Notes under the pieces: generated by a model
Database searches by the model: none
What the model was told of the DNA's origin: nothing
The model's input: only the letters and a program-made list of their open reading frames with translations
DNA from: Alphaproteobacteria bacterium
GTDB lineage: Bacteria; Pseudomonadota; Alphaproteobacteria; Rs-D84
NCBI GenBank assembly: GCA_024402755.1
Contig: JAKSTD010000002.1
Location: 1-15,516, forward strand
DNA: 15,516 bases
Direction: 5' to 3'
Made by a program: the position numbers and the translations under genes
In this document: positions 1 through 9,700 of the stretch, one piece after another
How positions within the stretch are numbered: position 1 is the first letter of the stretch
How the letters are laid out: every line of letters begins with the position of its first letter

Positions 1-3000
1 CGCGATTTTTGCAACCCATGGAACCAACGGCATAATAGAATCTATGAATATAGAAACCCTGTCATCGCGCACCGAAGTTTTTCCAGAAATCACAACAGAT
101 GTTTCGTTACTTAATATCTGTGAAAATTCTATCGACGCATCACCAAACGCGACACATTCAACATTACCAAAACTATCTGATGCGTTTACGGTCAGCATGT
201 CTTTACCTGTTTTGGTTCTGCGTCGTGAAAAAGAATTAACATTAACTGCGATTTGAACAGGTTTCCTGTCGGCTATGTTTTCGAGTGTTTGGCTGGTTGT
301 TAATTTTGCGCGCGCAATTAAATGTTTATATTGATCCAAAGGATGTGCAGAAATATAAAAACCCAAAGCAGACAATTCATTTTCCAATTTTTGTGCAAAT
401 GTCCACGGTTTTGTTTTTGGTAAATCTCTTAACAATCTATCTTCGGCGATATCGTCTTCGGTTGTGTTGGCAAACAAAGATAATGAATTTGCATTTTCAC
501 GTGACTTTGATGCGTATGCCAATATTGCATCAGCATTCATGAATATCAACGCACGATTTTTTTCCAAAGAATCAAGAACACCAACTTTGGCAAAAGCCTC
601 TAAGATTCTTTTATTTATTATCGGCGCACATCTTTTTGCAAAATCAGTTAAATTTTTAAATCTGCCATGCGCTTCGCGTTCTGCAACAATCGCATCTGTG
701 GCATTTGTTCCAACCCCTTTTATCGCCGCCAAAGCATAAATAATTTTTCCATTTTTCACAGTGAACAAGGATTCGCTTTCATTTATATCTGGCGCAACTA
801 TTTGGATATTAAAGTTAGATTTGGCATCATCAACAAATATCGCCAGTTGATCTGTGTCGTTCATATTACTTGACATAGATGCAGCCAAAAATTCCGCAGG
901 AAAATGTGTTTTCAAATACGCACACTGATTTGCAACAATAGAATAGGCGATAGCATGCGATTTATTAAATGCATATTTTGCAAATTCTTTAAACTTTTCC
1001 CACAAATCTTTTGCAGTTGCTTCGTCCAATGTATCTTCTTTTTTACAGCCCTCCAAAAACTTTTTTTCTAATTCTGCCAACAATTCGATTTTCTTTTTAC
1101 CCATGGCTTTTCGCACAGTATCGGATTCGCCGCGTGTAAACCCAGCCAATGCACGTGTTAATTGCATAACCTGTTCTTGATAAACAATAATTCCGTATGT
1201 TTCTTTTAATATCGGCTCTGCTTTTGGATGCACATACTCAACAGGTTCTTCGCCATGCATACGCGCAATAAATTGCGGAATAAACGCAATCGGTCCTGGA
1301 CGATTTAATGCATTTAATGCGGATATTTCCAAGAAACTCGTTGGGTGCATTTTTTTCAAAGTTTGTTGAACAAATTGTGCATCGAATTGGAATATTCCTT
1401 CGGTCATTCCAGATTGCCAAAGTTTCATCGTTTTTTCGTCATCAGTTGGAATTTGGTCCAAATCGATATTTATGCCATGTGTTTGTTGAATTAATTTTGT
1501 TGTATATTTCAAAACAACCAAAGTTTCAAGTCCTAAAAAGTCGAACTTAATCAATCCCGCACTTTCCAAATAATGACCATCAAATTGGCATGATGGCAAA
1601 GGGTTCGCAGGGTCACGATAAACAGGCGCAATTTGTGTGGTTGGTCTGTCGCCAATAACGACACCACACGCATGTTGCCCCAGGTTACGAATTGAACCTT
1701 CTAAATCTTCGGCAACTTCAACCACTTTTTTCATATCAGGATCGTTATTTAAAACATCACGAATCTCATAAGATGTGTCTACGGCTTCTTTCAATGTCTT
1801 TGCATCAGCAGGTATTAATTTAGATAACCTGTCCGATTTGGAATAGGGTATTCCATACACACGACCAATATCACGCACTGCGCCACGCGCCTGCAAACTG
1901 CCAAAGGTAATGATACGACAAACAGAATCACGACCATATTTTTCGCCCACGTAATCTAATACACGTTCTATACCAGTTGGTTCAAAATCAATATCAAAAT
2001 CAGGCATTGAAATACGATCAGGATTCAAAAATCTTTCAAACAACAAACCATATTTTAATGGATTAACATGCGTGATTCCCAGCGCCCACGCAACAATGGA
2101 CCCAGCACCAGAACCACGACCGGGGCCTGTTAAAATATCGTTCTTGCGACACCAGTTGATATAATCTGCAACAATCAAAAAATACCCTGGAAAGCCCATG
2201 CCGATTATGACCCCCAATTCATATTCTGCCTGTTCAAAATAGGGCGCAGTATCTTTTATTCCGTGTTGCGCAAGACGCATTTTTAATCCGGACATTGTTG
2301 CATCACGTAACATTTGACATTCTGTTTCTAAATCGGCGCCGAACCGTGGCAACAATGGACTTTCATGAACGTTTACAAAAAATGCGCAACGTTTCGCAAT
2401 GTTTACGGTGTTTTCTATCGCCTCTGGTAAATCAGAAAAAAGTTCAACCATTTCATCAACTGACTTGAAATATTGTTCCACAGATTTACGAGGTCTATCC
2501 GGATCTATGACTTTTGTTTGTCCCAAAACACACCCCAAAGCATCCAAAGATTCATACCCATCAGGTGTCGCGAAACAAACATCATTAGTTGCGACAATCG
2601 GTATATTTAAATCCCGTGCAATTTGCAAAAACACAGGTTCTGTCTTTATCTCTGCTTCCAAACCATGTCGTTGAATTTCTATATAAAAATTATCAGCGAA
2701 TATGTCTAAAAATTGTTGTGCGATATTAAATGCTGTATTATTTTGATTGTTTAAAATCGCCATCCCGATTGGCCCCGTATGCGCACCAGATAAACAAATT
2801 AAATCATCACTGTATTTCTTTAATTCCGTCATAGTTACGTATGGTCCCAAATGATGATTGGATGTCCGCATATACATAATACGACTAAGTTCACAAAGGT
2901 TTAAATAACCCTTGTGATGTTTTGCCAATAAAACAATTTTAGACAATGATGATTGCCGTAATATTTTTGGATCTGCGCTATGATGATTCAAAGATATTTC

Positions 3001-3225
3001 AACCCCTATAATAGGTTGCAATTTATTAGCCGGCATAACATCTGAAAATTCTGCGCACCCAGACATCATATTTGTATCTGTTAGTGCGCATGCGAACATA
3101 TTATTGTCGCGACAAAATTCGGGAATACCTTTTAATATGCCCAGTTTTTTATTACTGCCCACAGAAATAGTACTGGCGCCGACAGATACTTTTGAATGGA
3201 CACGAAGATGCACAAAATCTGGCAT
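1..3225 (-). CDS. dnaE: DNA polymerase III alpha subunit (partial, C-terminus beyond window)
   Basis: Catalytic subunit of the replicative DNA polymerase, cytoplasmic, C-family. The frame is open from ATG at 3225 to base 1 with no stop, giving 1075 residues; the family is usually about 1160, so roughly 85-90 residues are missing. Seen in order: an N-terminal PHP domain starting MPDFVHLRVHS, with the metal-site pattern degenerate as in E. coli; the palm motif GPGRGSGAGS near residue 362; the catalytic pair in PDFDIDF (D409, D411); the third catalytic Asp in LIKFDFLGL (D562); YGIIVYQEQVMQ and FNKSHAIAYS in the finger/thumb part; and an OB fold in the last ~80 visible residues. No 3'-5' exonuclease domain is inserted, so this is DnaE, not PolC. 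The start is supported by GGAAGGA at 3234-3240, 8 nt upstream. It lies 33 bp after secA and is probably cotranscribed. TDTN..G..EFS and QPIIG in the PHP domain resemble alphaproteobacterial DnaE (inference). Confidence 0.97.
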   Translation of the reverse strand, partial: MPDFVHLRVHSKVSVGASTISVGSNKKLGILKGIPEFCRDNNMFACALTDTNMMSGCAEFSDVMPANKLQPIIGVEISLNHHSADPKILRQSSLSKIVLLAKHHKGYLNLCELSRIMYMRTSNHHLGPYVTMTELKKYSDDLICLSGAHTGPIGMAILNNQNNTAFNIAQQFLDIFADNFYIEIQRHGLEAEIKTEPVFLQIARDLNIPIVATNDVCFATPDGYESLDALGCVLGQTKVIDPDRPRKSVEQYFKSVDEMVELFSDLPEAIENTVNIAKRCAFFVNVHESPLLPRFGADLETECQMLRDATMSGLKMRLAQHGIKDTAPYFEQAEYELGVIIGMGFPGYFLIVADYINWCRKNDILTGPGRGSGAGSIVAWALGITHVNPLKYGLLFERFLNPDRISMPDFDIDFEPTGIERVLDYVGEKYGRDSVCRIITFGSLQARGAVRDIGRVYGIPYSKSDRLSKLIPADAKTLKEAVDTSYEIRDVLNNDPDMKKVVEVAEDLEGSIRNLGQHACGVVIGDRPTTQIAPVYRDPANPLPSCQFDGHYLESAGLIKFDFLGLETLVVLKYTTKLIQQTHGINIDLDQIPTDDEKTMKLWQSGMTEGIFQFDAQFVQQTLKKMHPTSFLEISALNALNRPGPIAFIPQFIARMHGEEPVEYVHPKAEPILKETYGIIVYQEQVMQLTRALAGFTRGESDTVRKAMGKKKIELLAELEKKFLEGCKKEDTLDEATAKDLWEKFKEFAKYAFNKSHAIAYSIVANQCAYLKTHFPAEFLAASMSSNMNDTDQLAIFVDDAKSNFNIQIVAPDINESESLFTVKNGKIIYALAAIKGVGTNATDAIVAEREAHGRFKNLTDFAKRCAPIINKRILEAFAKVGVLDSLEKNRALIFMNADAILAYASKSRENANSLSLFANTTEDDIAEDRLLRDLPKTKPWTFAQKLENELSALGFYISAHPLDQYKHLIARAKLTTSQTLENIADRKPVQIAVNVNSFSRRRTKTGKDMLTVNASDSFGNVECVAFGDASIEFSQILSNETSVVISGKTSVRDDRVSIFIDSIMPLVPWVAKIA

Positions 3226-3258
3226 AATGTATATCCTTCCTTTTTTGCCACGGCATCC

Positions 3259-5889
3259 CTAATTCAATTTACCATGACAATGTTTATATTTTAACCCAGA
3301 CCCACATGGACACAAAGCATTACGGCTGATATTCATATTTGCCATATTATTACCACTGGTGTTTTGATTTAATTCAGAATCATGCTGTGCGTGTTGCTGA
3401 GCGGTCGCATCAACATTTTCACGTGTCAATTCCATGCGACAAATATACGCAACTGACATGGTTTTGAAATTTTGTATCGTATTTTTAAACAATTCCAACG
3501 ATTCGCTTTTATATTCATACAAAGGATTCTTTTGCGCATATCCACGCAAACCAATCGCACCCTGCAAATAATCCATTTGTTGCAAATGTCGTTTCCACAC
3601 AGCATCTAATGCACCCAACATCATTTGCTTTTGCGCCATCTGCATCAATTCAACACCGTACTTTTCCTTTTGCTGTTGATAACGACGCATAGCCAGATTA
3701 AACAAAGTTGTATAAGCACCCCGTTCAGATATACTCTCATCCGTTTTCCAATTATTTATATCTGTAATATCCAATGCAAATATACGCATCATATTATCAT
3801 GGATACCATCAATATTCCATGCAGACGGATGAGCTTTTTCTGGTATATTTCTTTCACAAATTAACTCAACGACATCACCAACAAATTCTGTTATTAACGG
3901 TTCCAAGTTTTCAGAAGTCATTAATTCATCACGTTGTTTATAAACAACCGCTCGTTGATCGTTCATAACATTGTCATATTTTAATAATTCCTTACGCGCT
4001 TCGAAGTATCTTGCTTCGACACGTTTTTGAGCTTTTTCCAATGCCTTTGTTATCCACGGATGAGTAATTGCTTCACCTGGTTTTAGTCCCAAAGTGGTTA
4101 ACATGTTTTGTAATCTGGCTGCGCCAAATATACGCATCAAATCATCATCCAATGCCAAAAAGAACTTAGAATCCCCAGGGTCACCTTGACGGCCGGAACG
4201 ACCACGCAACTGATTGTCAATACGACGAGATTCGTGCCTTTCTGTTCCAATAACATACAGACCGCCTGATTCCAAAACAATTTTTTTGTTTTCTTCAATT
4301 TTTTTGATTATTTCTTTTTTCTTTTTTTCAAAATCAGGCGCGGTTTCGTCCAATTCCGCAATTAAATCGTCCGCGTTTCCACCAAGTTTAATATCGGTTC
4401 CACGACCAGCCATATTCGTTGCAATAGTGACCGCACCTGGTGCACCGGCCTGGGACACAATTTTTGCTTCTGATTCATGATGTTTAGCATTTAATACCGC
4501 CGGTTTAATCCCCAGTTTTTCTTGAACAATTTTTGCCAATTCCTCAGATTTTTCAATAGAAACAGTCCCGACCAATACCGGCTGTTTACGTTCCATACAT
4601 TCTTTGATTTGCTTTATAATCGCATCGTATTTTTCTTCTTTGTTTCGATAAATTTCATCATGATGATCAACGCGCGCCACAGGTTTGTTTGTTGGTATAG
4701 AAACAACACGCAACTTATAAATTTCTTCAAACTCTGCTGCTTCGGTCATCGCTGTTCCGGTCATACCAGCCAAAGTAGGGTACATCCTAAATAAATTTTG
4801 ATAAGAAATACTGGATACTGTTTGATTTTCTGGTTGAACAGTTACATGTTCTTTGGCTTCTATCGCTTGGTGTAAACCTTTGCCAAATCTTCGACCTGTC
4901 ATTACACGACCAGTAAATTCATCAACAATTAAAACCTCTCCATTCCTAACAACATAATTAACATTTTTTTCATATAAATGATGCGCCAACAAAGATTGTT
5001 GCAAATGCATAACAATAATCGCATTTTCCGATGCATACAAATTATCTCCAACCAGAACATTTGCCTGTTTTAACAATTCTGTTGCACGATCTACCCCCGT
5101 TTCTGTAAGTGTAACATGTCTGTCTTTTTCATCAATTTTGTAATCATCTGGAACTAATTGAGCAACCACAGAATCAACCTTGTTATATAAATCACTTGTA
5201 TCTTCGGCAGGACCAGAAATAATAAGCGGAGTGCGTGCTTCATCAATTAAAATACTGTCCACTTCGTCAACAATAGCGAAAAAGAACGGACGCAAAACCT
5301 GTTGTTCTTTTGTAAATTTCATATTGTCACGCAAATAATCAAACCCCAATTCTGAATTGGTCACATAAGTAATATCACAATTATAAGCAGCGCGTCTGTC
5401 TTCGTCTGACATATCATGTTGAACAATACCGATTGTCATACCCAAGAATCTATAAACTTGTCCCATCCATCCAGCATCGCGCGATGCCAAATAATCGTTA
5501 ACAGTAATCAAATGCGCGCCTTTGCCATGCAGAGCTTTTAAATACAAAGCCAATGTCGCAACCAGGGTTTTTCCTTCACCTGTTTTCATTTCGGAAATTT
5601 GACCATTATTCAAAACCATACCGCCAATCAACTGCACATCAAAATGTCGCAACCCAATAGACCGCTTGGCGGCTTCGCGCACAGCAGCAAACACATCTGG
5701 CAAAATATCTTTTTCTTTTTCGCCATTTTTTAAACGTGCACGAAAAACATTGGTTAACCCATGAATTTCTTCGTCAGACATAGCCGCATATTTTGGCTCT
5801 AATTTATTTATCACGGAAACTGTTTTTTCATAAGATTTTACAATTCTGTCGTTCGCAGAACCCAACAATAATTTTAATACATTTTTCAT
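3259..5889 (-). CDS. secA: Protein translocase subunit SecA (preprotein-driving ATPase)
   Basis: ATPase motor that pushes unfolded preproteins through SecYEG; cytoplasmic and membrane-associated. The 876 residues compare with about 900 in E. coli, so it looks complete. Visible motifs: Walker A MKTGEGKT at 101-108, the Walker B/DEAD-type DEVD at 208-211 followed by SILIDEARTPLIISG, ATNMAGRGTDIKLGG in the second nucleotide-binding fold, and RGRSGRQGDPGDSKFFLALD. It ends with a SEC-C zinc motif (C860, C862, C871, H872), the proteobacterial type used for SecB and lipid contact. ATG at 5889 follows a TAAGGA ribosome-binding site. The TAG stop lies 33 bp before dnaE. A sigma70-like promoter sits upstream. 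The gene is transcribed away from the repeat-protein cluster's end in the same direction; its product would export those signal-peptide proteins, but so would any SecA, so the adjacency need not be functional. Confidence 0.98.
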   Translation of the reverse strand: MKNVLKLLLGSANDRIVKSYEKTVSVINKLEPKYAAMSDEEIHGLTNVFRARLKNGEKEKDILPDVFAAVREAAKRSIGLRHFDVQLIGGMVLNNGQISEMKTGEGKTLVATLALYLKALHGKGAHLITVNDYLASRDAGWMGQVYRFLGMTIGIVQHDMSDEDRRAAYNCDITYVTNSELGFDYLRDNMKFTKEQQVLRPFFFAIVDEVDSILIDEARTPLIISGPAEDTSDLYNKVDSVVAQLVPDDYKIDEKDRHVTLTETGVDRATELLKQANVLVGDNLYASENAIIVMHLQQSLLAHHLYEKNVNYVVRNGEVLIVDEFTGRVMTGRRFGKGLHQAIEAKEHVTVQPENQTVSSISYQNLFRMYPTLAGMTGTAMTEAAEFEEIYKLRVVSIPTNKPVARVDHHDEIYRNKEEKYDAIIKQIKECMERKQPVLVGTVSIEKSEELAKIVQEKLGIKPAVLNAKHHESEAKIVSQAGAPGAVTIATNMAGRGTDIKLGGNADDLIAELDETAPDFEKKKKEIIKKIEENKKIVLESGGLYVIGTERHESRRIDNQLRGRSGRQGDPGDSKFFLALDDDLMRIFGAARLQNMLTTLGLKPGEAITHPWITKALEKAQKRVEARYFEARKELLKYDNVMNDQRAVVYKQRDELMTSENLEPLITEFVGDVVELICERNIPEKAHPSAWNIDGIHDNMMRIFALDITDINNWKTDESISERGAYTTLFNLAMRRYQQQKEKYGVELMQMAQKQMMLGALDAVWKRHLQQMDYLQGAIGLRGYAQKNPLYEYKSESLELFKNTIQNFKTMSVAYICRMELTRENVDATAQQHAQHDSELNQNTSGNNMANMNISRNALCPCGSGLKYKHCHGKLN

Positions 5890-5940
5890 TTTACTTTTTC
5901 CTTACCGTTCTTTCCAGACCCACCGTCCTAAATCCTATAT

Positions 5941-5969
5941 TTTATAGCAATTTTTATCCCCAGGGTCAA
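5941..5969 (-). promoter_or_regulatory. Sigma70-type promoter for secA(-dnaE)
   Basis: On the minus strand TTGACC (5964-5969) is followed by a spacer of exactly 17 bp and TATAAA (5941-5946), close to the -35/-10 consensus. It lies 52 bp upstream of the secA ATG, a normal leader length. No operator-like inverted repeat is obvious. It is the best promoter-like site in the 164-bp gap and implies that secA and dnaE are transcribed independently of the repeat-protein cluster upstream. Confidence 0.7.
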
Positions 5970-6019
5970 GCCACTTTATCCTATATAATGAAATATTTTA
6001 AAAAAACAAGTCACAAAAG

Positions 6020-6037
6020 ACAAAAGCACGCTTTTAC
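6020..6037 (-). terminator. Possible weak terminator after the repeat-protein cluster
   Basis: Just after the TAA at 6054, the minus-strand transcript can form AAAAG-CGUG-CUUUU, extended by two G-U wobble pairs. It is followed by a T-rich stretch and, about 12 nt further, a run of seven T. The stem is short and AT-rich, so this is a weak candidate. It fits the position between the cluster and the secA promoter. Confidence 0.3.
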
Positions 6038-6053
6038 GGGCTTTCATCACTTA

Positions 6054-6764
6054 TTAGTTTGCCAATTCTGGACAACTAGATTTATCACACACATTATATA
6101 TATTACTGTCTGAATGTTGGATACGCATCCTCTTGCTGGAACCTTCGTGTATAAACATATTTTGATCCGTGGACAGCATCATATAATATGGTTCTGCGTT
6201 TTTATCGCTTCTGCTAACTCGAACAACAGGCGTTTGGCTCGTTGGGCGTTTTTCATACAAACACACCTTGTCATTCGGGTTGTTTCCAATATGGAACCAA
6301 TGCTCATGTCCAGGTTCATTACACACATCCTCGCAAACCATCTTTCCATACAAAACTATATTTTCTCCTTCCTCATCACTCGCCAGAGCAGGGGTATGCA
6401 TCACCGGTTCACCAGTAAATTCTTGGTTTTCATACCAACCCTCGAGCCGACAGTTTGGCCACGACGCCTCAGGATACGGTACAGGTTCATCCCCAGGGCT
6501 GTATGTATCTGGCTTAAGGTTCCTTACCGCGGTTTCAACTGCACCCGTGTTAACAACACTTGTTTCAACCCCGTTTTGATAAACATGATAGTATATCTTA
6601 TATTCAAGGTTTGAACAATCTTTCACAGGTGTACACAACACAGTCGTATCCGCCACTAAAACCTGTATAGAATCTTCTTCTGGCACATAATCTGTTGGCA
6701 TACCAGTATAATTCTCACAGTGCCAAGCAACAAAATCACAACCGCCCAAATCGCAGCCGACATA
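6054..6764 (-). CDS. Detached in-frame C-terminal part of the giant repeat protein (after a TAA)
   Basis: This is the same reading frame as the giant gene, continuing directly after its TAA (6765-6767) for 236 codons to TAA at 6054. It holds 11 cysteines, a repeat of the InlB type with LEGWYENQEF and VLYGKMV, and a different last domain of about 80 residues (from HWFHIGNN, through PTSQTPVVRV, EPYYMMLSTD and KRMRIQHSD, to NVCDKSSC). The repeat matches one just before the stop (FDGWYNMPGI), so the two halves were once one protein. As a separate gene it would have to start at TTG 6749 or ATG 6701; neither has a clear ribosome-binding site or a signal peptide, so independent secretion is unlikely. 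Most likely the severed 3' end of a gene with a recent nonsense mutation; stop readthrough or a sequencing error are the alternatives. The last domain is not one I can name. Confidence 0.6.
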   Translation of the reverse strand, partial: YVGCDLGGCDFVAWHCENYTGMPTDYVPEEDSIQVLVADTTVLCTPVKDCSNLEYKIYYHVYQNGVETSVVNTGAVETAVRNLKPDTYSPGDEPVPYPEASWPNCRLEGWYENQEFTGEPVMHTPALASDEEGENIVLYGKMVCEDVCNEPGHEHWFHIGNNPNDKVCLYEKRPTSQTPVVRVSRSDKNAEPYYMMLSTDQNMFIHEGSSKRMRIQHSDSNIYNVCDKSSCPELAN

Positions 6765-9700
6765 TTACAATACCACATCACGTTTTGCATATTCTGAATC
6801 ATCGCACTGAGGAGACACAATAGTTCCATCACATTTCAGAGAAACAGGTGTATCCAGCGGTTCTGCGTTCATATCAGGAACGGTCGTTATTTTTGGTCCG
6901 GAATTATTCTGGTCACGATATATACCAGGCATATTATACCAACCGTCAAACACATAAAACTTGCCTTCACCGCGATCATTAGAAACATCTTTATGAACAG
7001 CCAAATGAACTTCTCTACTGTTCATTTCTGTATCAACATCATAAGTATACAACGGTTCTGCGCTTTTGTCTTTCCATCCTGCGTGTTCCACTTGGAAATC
7101 ATAACAGACATTGTATACCTTCTTCTTGCACACAGCATACAGTGTCAAATCACCATCTGTAGTCCACGGACCATGTTCACCGACAGAATAATTATCATCG
7201 ACATCCTCTTCTGTGGTTCCACCGTTCTCGGTGCTCCACCCAAGGAATTCGTATCCACGCGCTACATACAAACTATCCAAATCTGTAATATCATCAACAT
7301 CAAACATATCGTCATACTGCAAAGCATCTTCTAACACTTGTGCTGTTGAATAGTATTCGCTTTTTAACCCACGATTCGTTGAAAAATCCTCTTGTTCCAG
7401 CATTTTGCCGCCACAGGTTCCAGAATCGTATATAATATCATAGGTTCTCGGCATCCACTGAGCATGACAAGTAGTATCATGTGTAATATTTTCAAAAACA
7501 CCGCCTTGTGCAACAGTTTGTGCTTCTTCACCTTCGCCACATACCCATACAGTGAAATCATATCCTTCTCTTTCACAAGTATTTAACTTTTGTGGGTTGT
7601 TTTGACCGTATGTTTCTACGTCAGTGCCGTAAGTATACCCGGCCGAATCAATTGGCGCATTTGTGCCACCATTACAATCATAGGTCACATGATAAAAATC
7701 TTCATCCCATATCGCTGTACAAATGGCATCCGCATTAATCATCGTGAAACGTTTTGCATAAGAACCTATTACTGTAATTGGTAAAGATGTTTCGTTTTCA
7801 TCTTTGGCGACGCAATTCCAATCATTAAATGTCCAGCCCAACTTTTTACATGTGTTTGCATCATTGATTGGCACAGAGACAGAATCATTGATATAATAAT
7901 CTTTGTTGTCTTTTGGGGTTCTGCAACCAGTATCATCATCTTCATCACAAGAAGTATACACATCGCAATCATATTCAACATGATATGGTTCTCTTTCACA
8001 CACAGCCCACAAAGTCAACGCAGATGTTCTTGTCCACGGAGCAAATTCATCTCCCGCTTGATAATCTGGAACCTGTGAAGCATAACTTGCTTTCCAACCC
8101 TTGAACACATATCCAGGTTTCGTAGTAATCGCCATGTTTTCTGCATCCAATCCCAACACGGTATAATTCGTATTATATTCCACAGAATCTGTAAATGTGC
8201 CGTCGCCTGTATTTTCCTTTACTTCGCAAGTTCCTTTCATATAGATAACATTATATGTAATCGGTTTGCATATTCCATACACTGTCTTTGTTACTGTGAA
8301 CAACCACGGATCTTCACCAGTCCACGGATTCGCCAAAGTTCCATTGTCATTAAACTCTGGGGTTTGGGTTTCACTCCATCCCTTAAATGTATAACCAGTT
8401 CCAGCATAGATACCTGTTTTTGAACTCTCGCTTCCACCGCTCAAAGCAGTATACTTTGTGCCATAGGTTGCGCCATTTTTATGCGTATAATTTTTACCAG
8501 ATTTGCTTTCACAGGCACCTTTGTCATAAATAACATCATATTTATTTGGTGTACATGCTGCATACACTGTCAAATCAGATTGACGAGCCCACGGCTTTTC
8601 ACCAGTCCAGTTCGAAGTTGTTTGACCGGATACGGTATTCCAACCAACAAAAGTATAACCAGGTTTTGTCGCGGTATTCATCAAACCAGACACTGTTTCT
8701 GATGGGGTATAGTTTTGTCCGTATGCCGCGCCATCTACATCCGTATAAACAACACCAGCAGCATCAGCACAACTTCCCTTGTCATAAATAACATCATAAT
8801 AATCTACATCCCACAATGCTTTGCATTTCAAATTATCTGCAAAATCCCATGTAATAGAATCAGGGCATGTGTCACCACCCGTTGGACAAAGATAATTATC
8901 TTTATCGTTTGGTGTTTGTGTTTTGTAGCATTCCCAGCCACCAAATGTATACCCTTCGTGCAAACATCTCTCATCAATATCGCTAAAGGTATACGAATCG
9001 CCATAGTAAATCGGTTTGTCTACCATATTATTTGTTTTTTTGGTTTTACCATTGCAATCATAAGTAACCCTATAAGAAACTTCCTTCCATTGAGCGGTAC
9101 AAGTCGTGTTTGCTTCTATCTGGAAAGTTTGTCCAGAACTTTTATCGAATGCGGTTTTACCATTTGGTTCACACATCCACTTTGTGAACGAATATCCAGG
9201 TCTGTCCCCACAATCAGAACCATTTTTGACCGTCACGGTTTCACGAGAATCATATCTCTTCTCATCAACTGGTGCCGGATGATCCCAACCACAGTTATAA
9301 GTTACCTTGTAATAAGGTTCAAGAATTGTACACATCGTCAACGAACCCGTTTGCAATTTTGTAAACGTTATCTTTCCTGCTGTTCTAAAACCATCGGTTT
9401 TATTCCATATACCGCTAAACTTATACCCTGCATCTAGCAAATATTGTGCTGGATCTTCATCCACACCTGGGAAATAGACAACTTTTGTATTACTATATGT
9501 CCACTTATCTGGATCAACTTCAGGATTCAAATACAAGACCTCTCCTTCACAACTAGAATCAACACTTACACAATCTCCGTCATTACATCTAACCACGCAT
9601 GTTCCATTCACACACCCAACATAAGTGATATCTTCTATACTATCTTCCCATCCACCTCTGCATACAACATTGTGTCTTGGCATCGTAAATTTATAATCTT

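Larger units (their letters stand above)
5890..6053. other. Intergenic gap between the repeat cluster and secA
   Basis: 164 bp, AT-rich. It holds the secA promoter and the weak hairpin listed separately. I see no small gene or RNA in it. It is the only intergenic stretch in the window longer than 60 bp. Confidence 0.7.

Noticed and set aside
6656-6763. Minus-strand ORF of 35 codons starting ATG inside TAATATG, overlapping the giant gene's stop, with a hydrophobic start (MSAAIWAVVILLLG).
   Set aside because: It is out of frame with the clearly related tail that occupies the same DNA, has no ribosome-binding site and no charged or conserved remainder. The hydrophobic run is most likely chance.
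6765-6767. Reassignment of TAA to an amino acid.
   Set aside because: TAA ends secA's neighbours and genes 1 and 2, and no other gene needs TAA as sense; a single mutation is simpler.
8715-9437. Plus-strand open frame of 240 codons, and others such as 6114-6614 and 9900-10349.
   Set aside because: They are antisense to the repeat gene, rich in Ile, Cys, Thr, Phe and His as expected from reading its codons backwards, and lack ribosome-binding sites.
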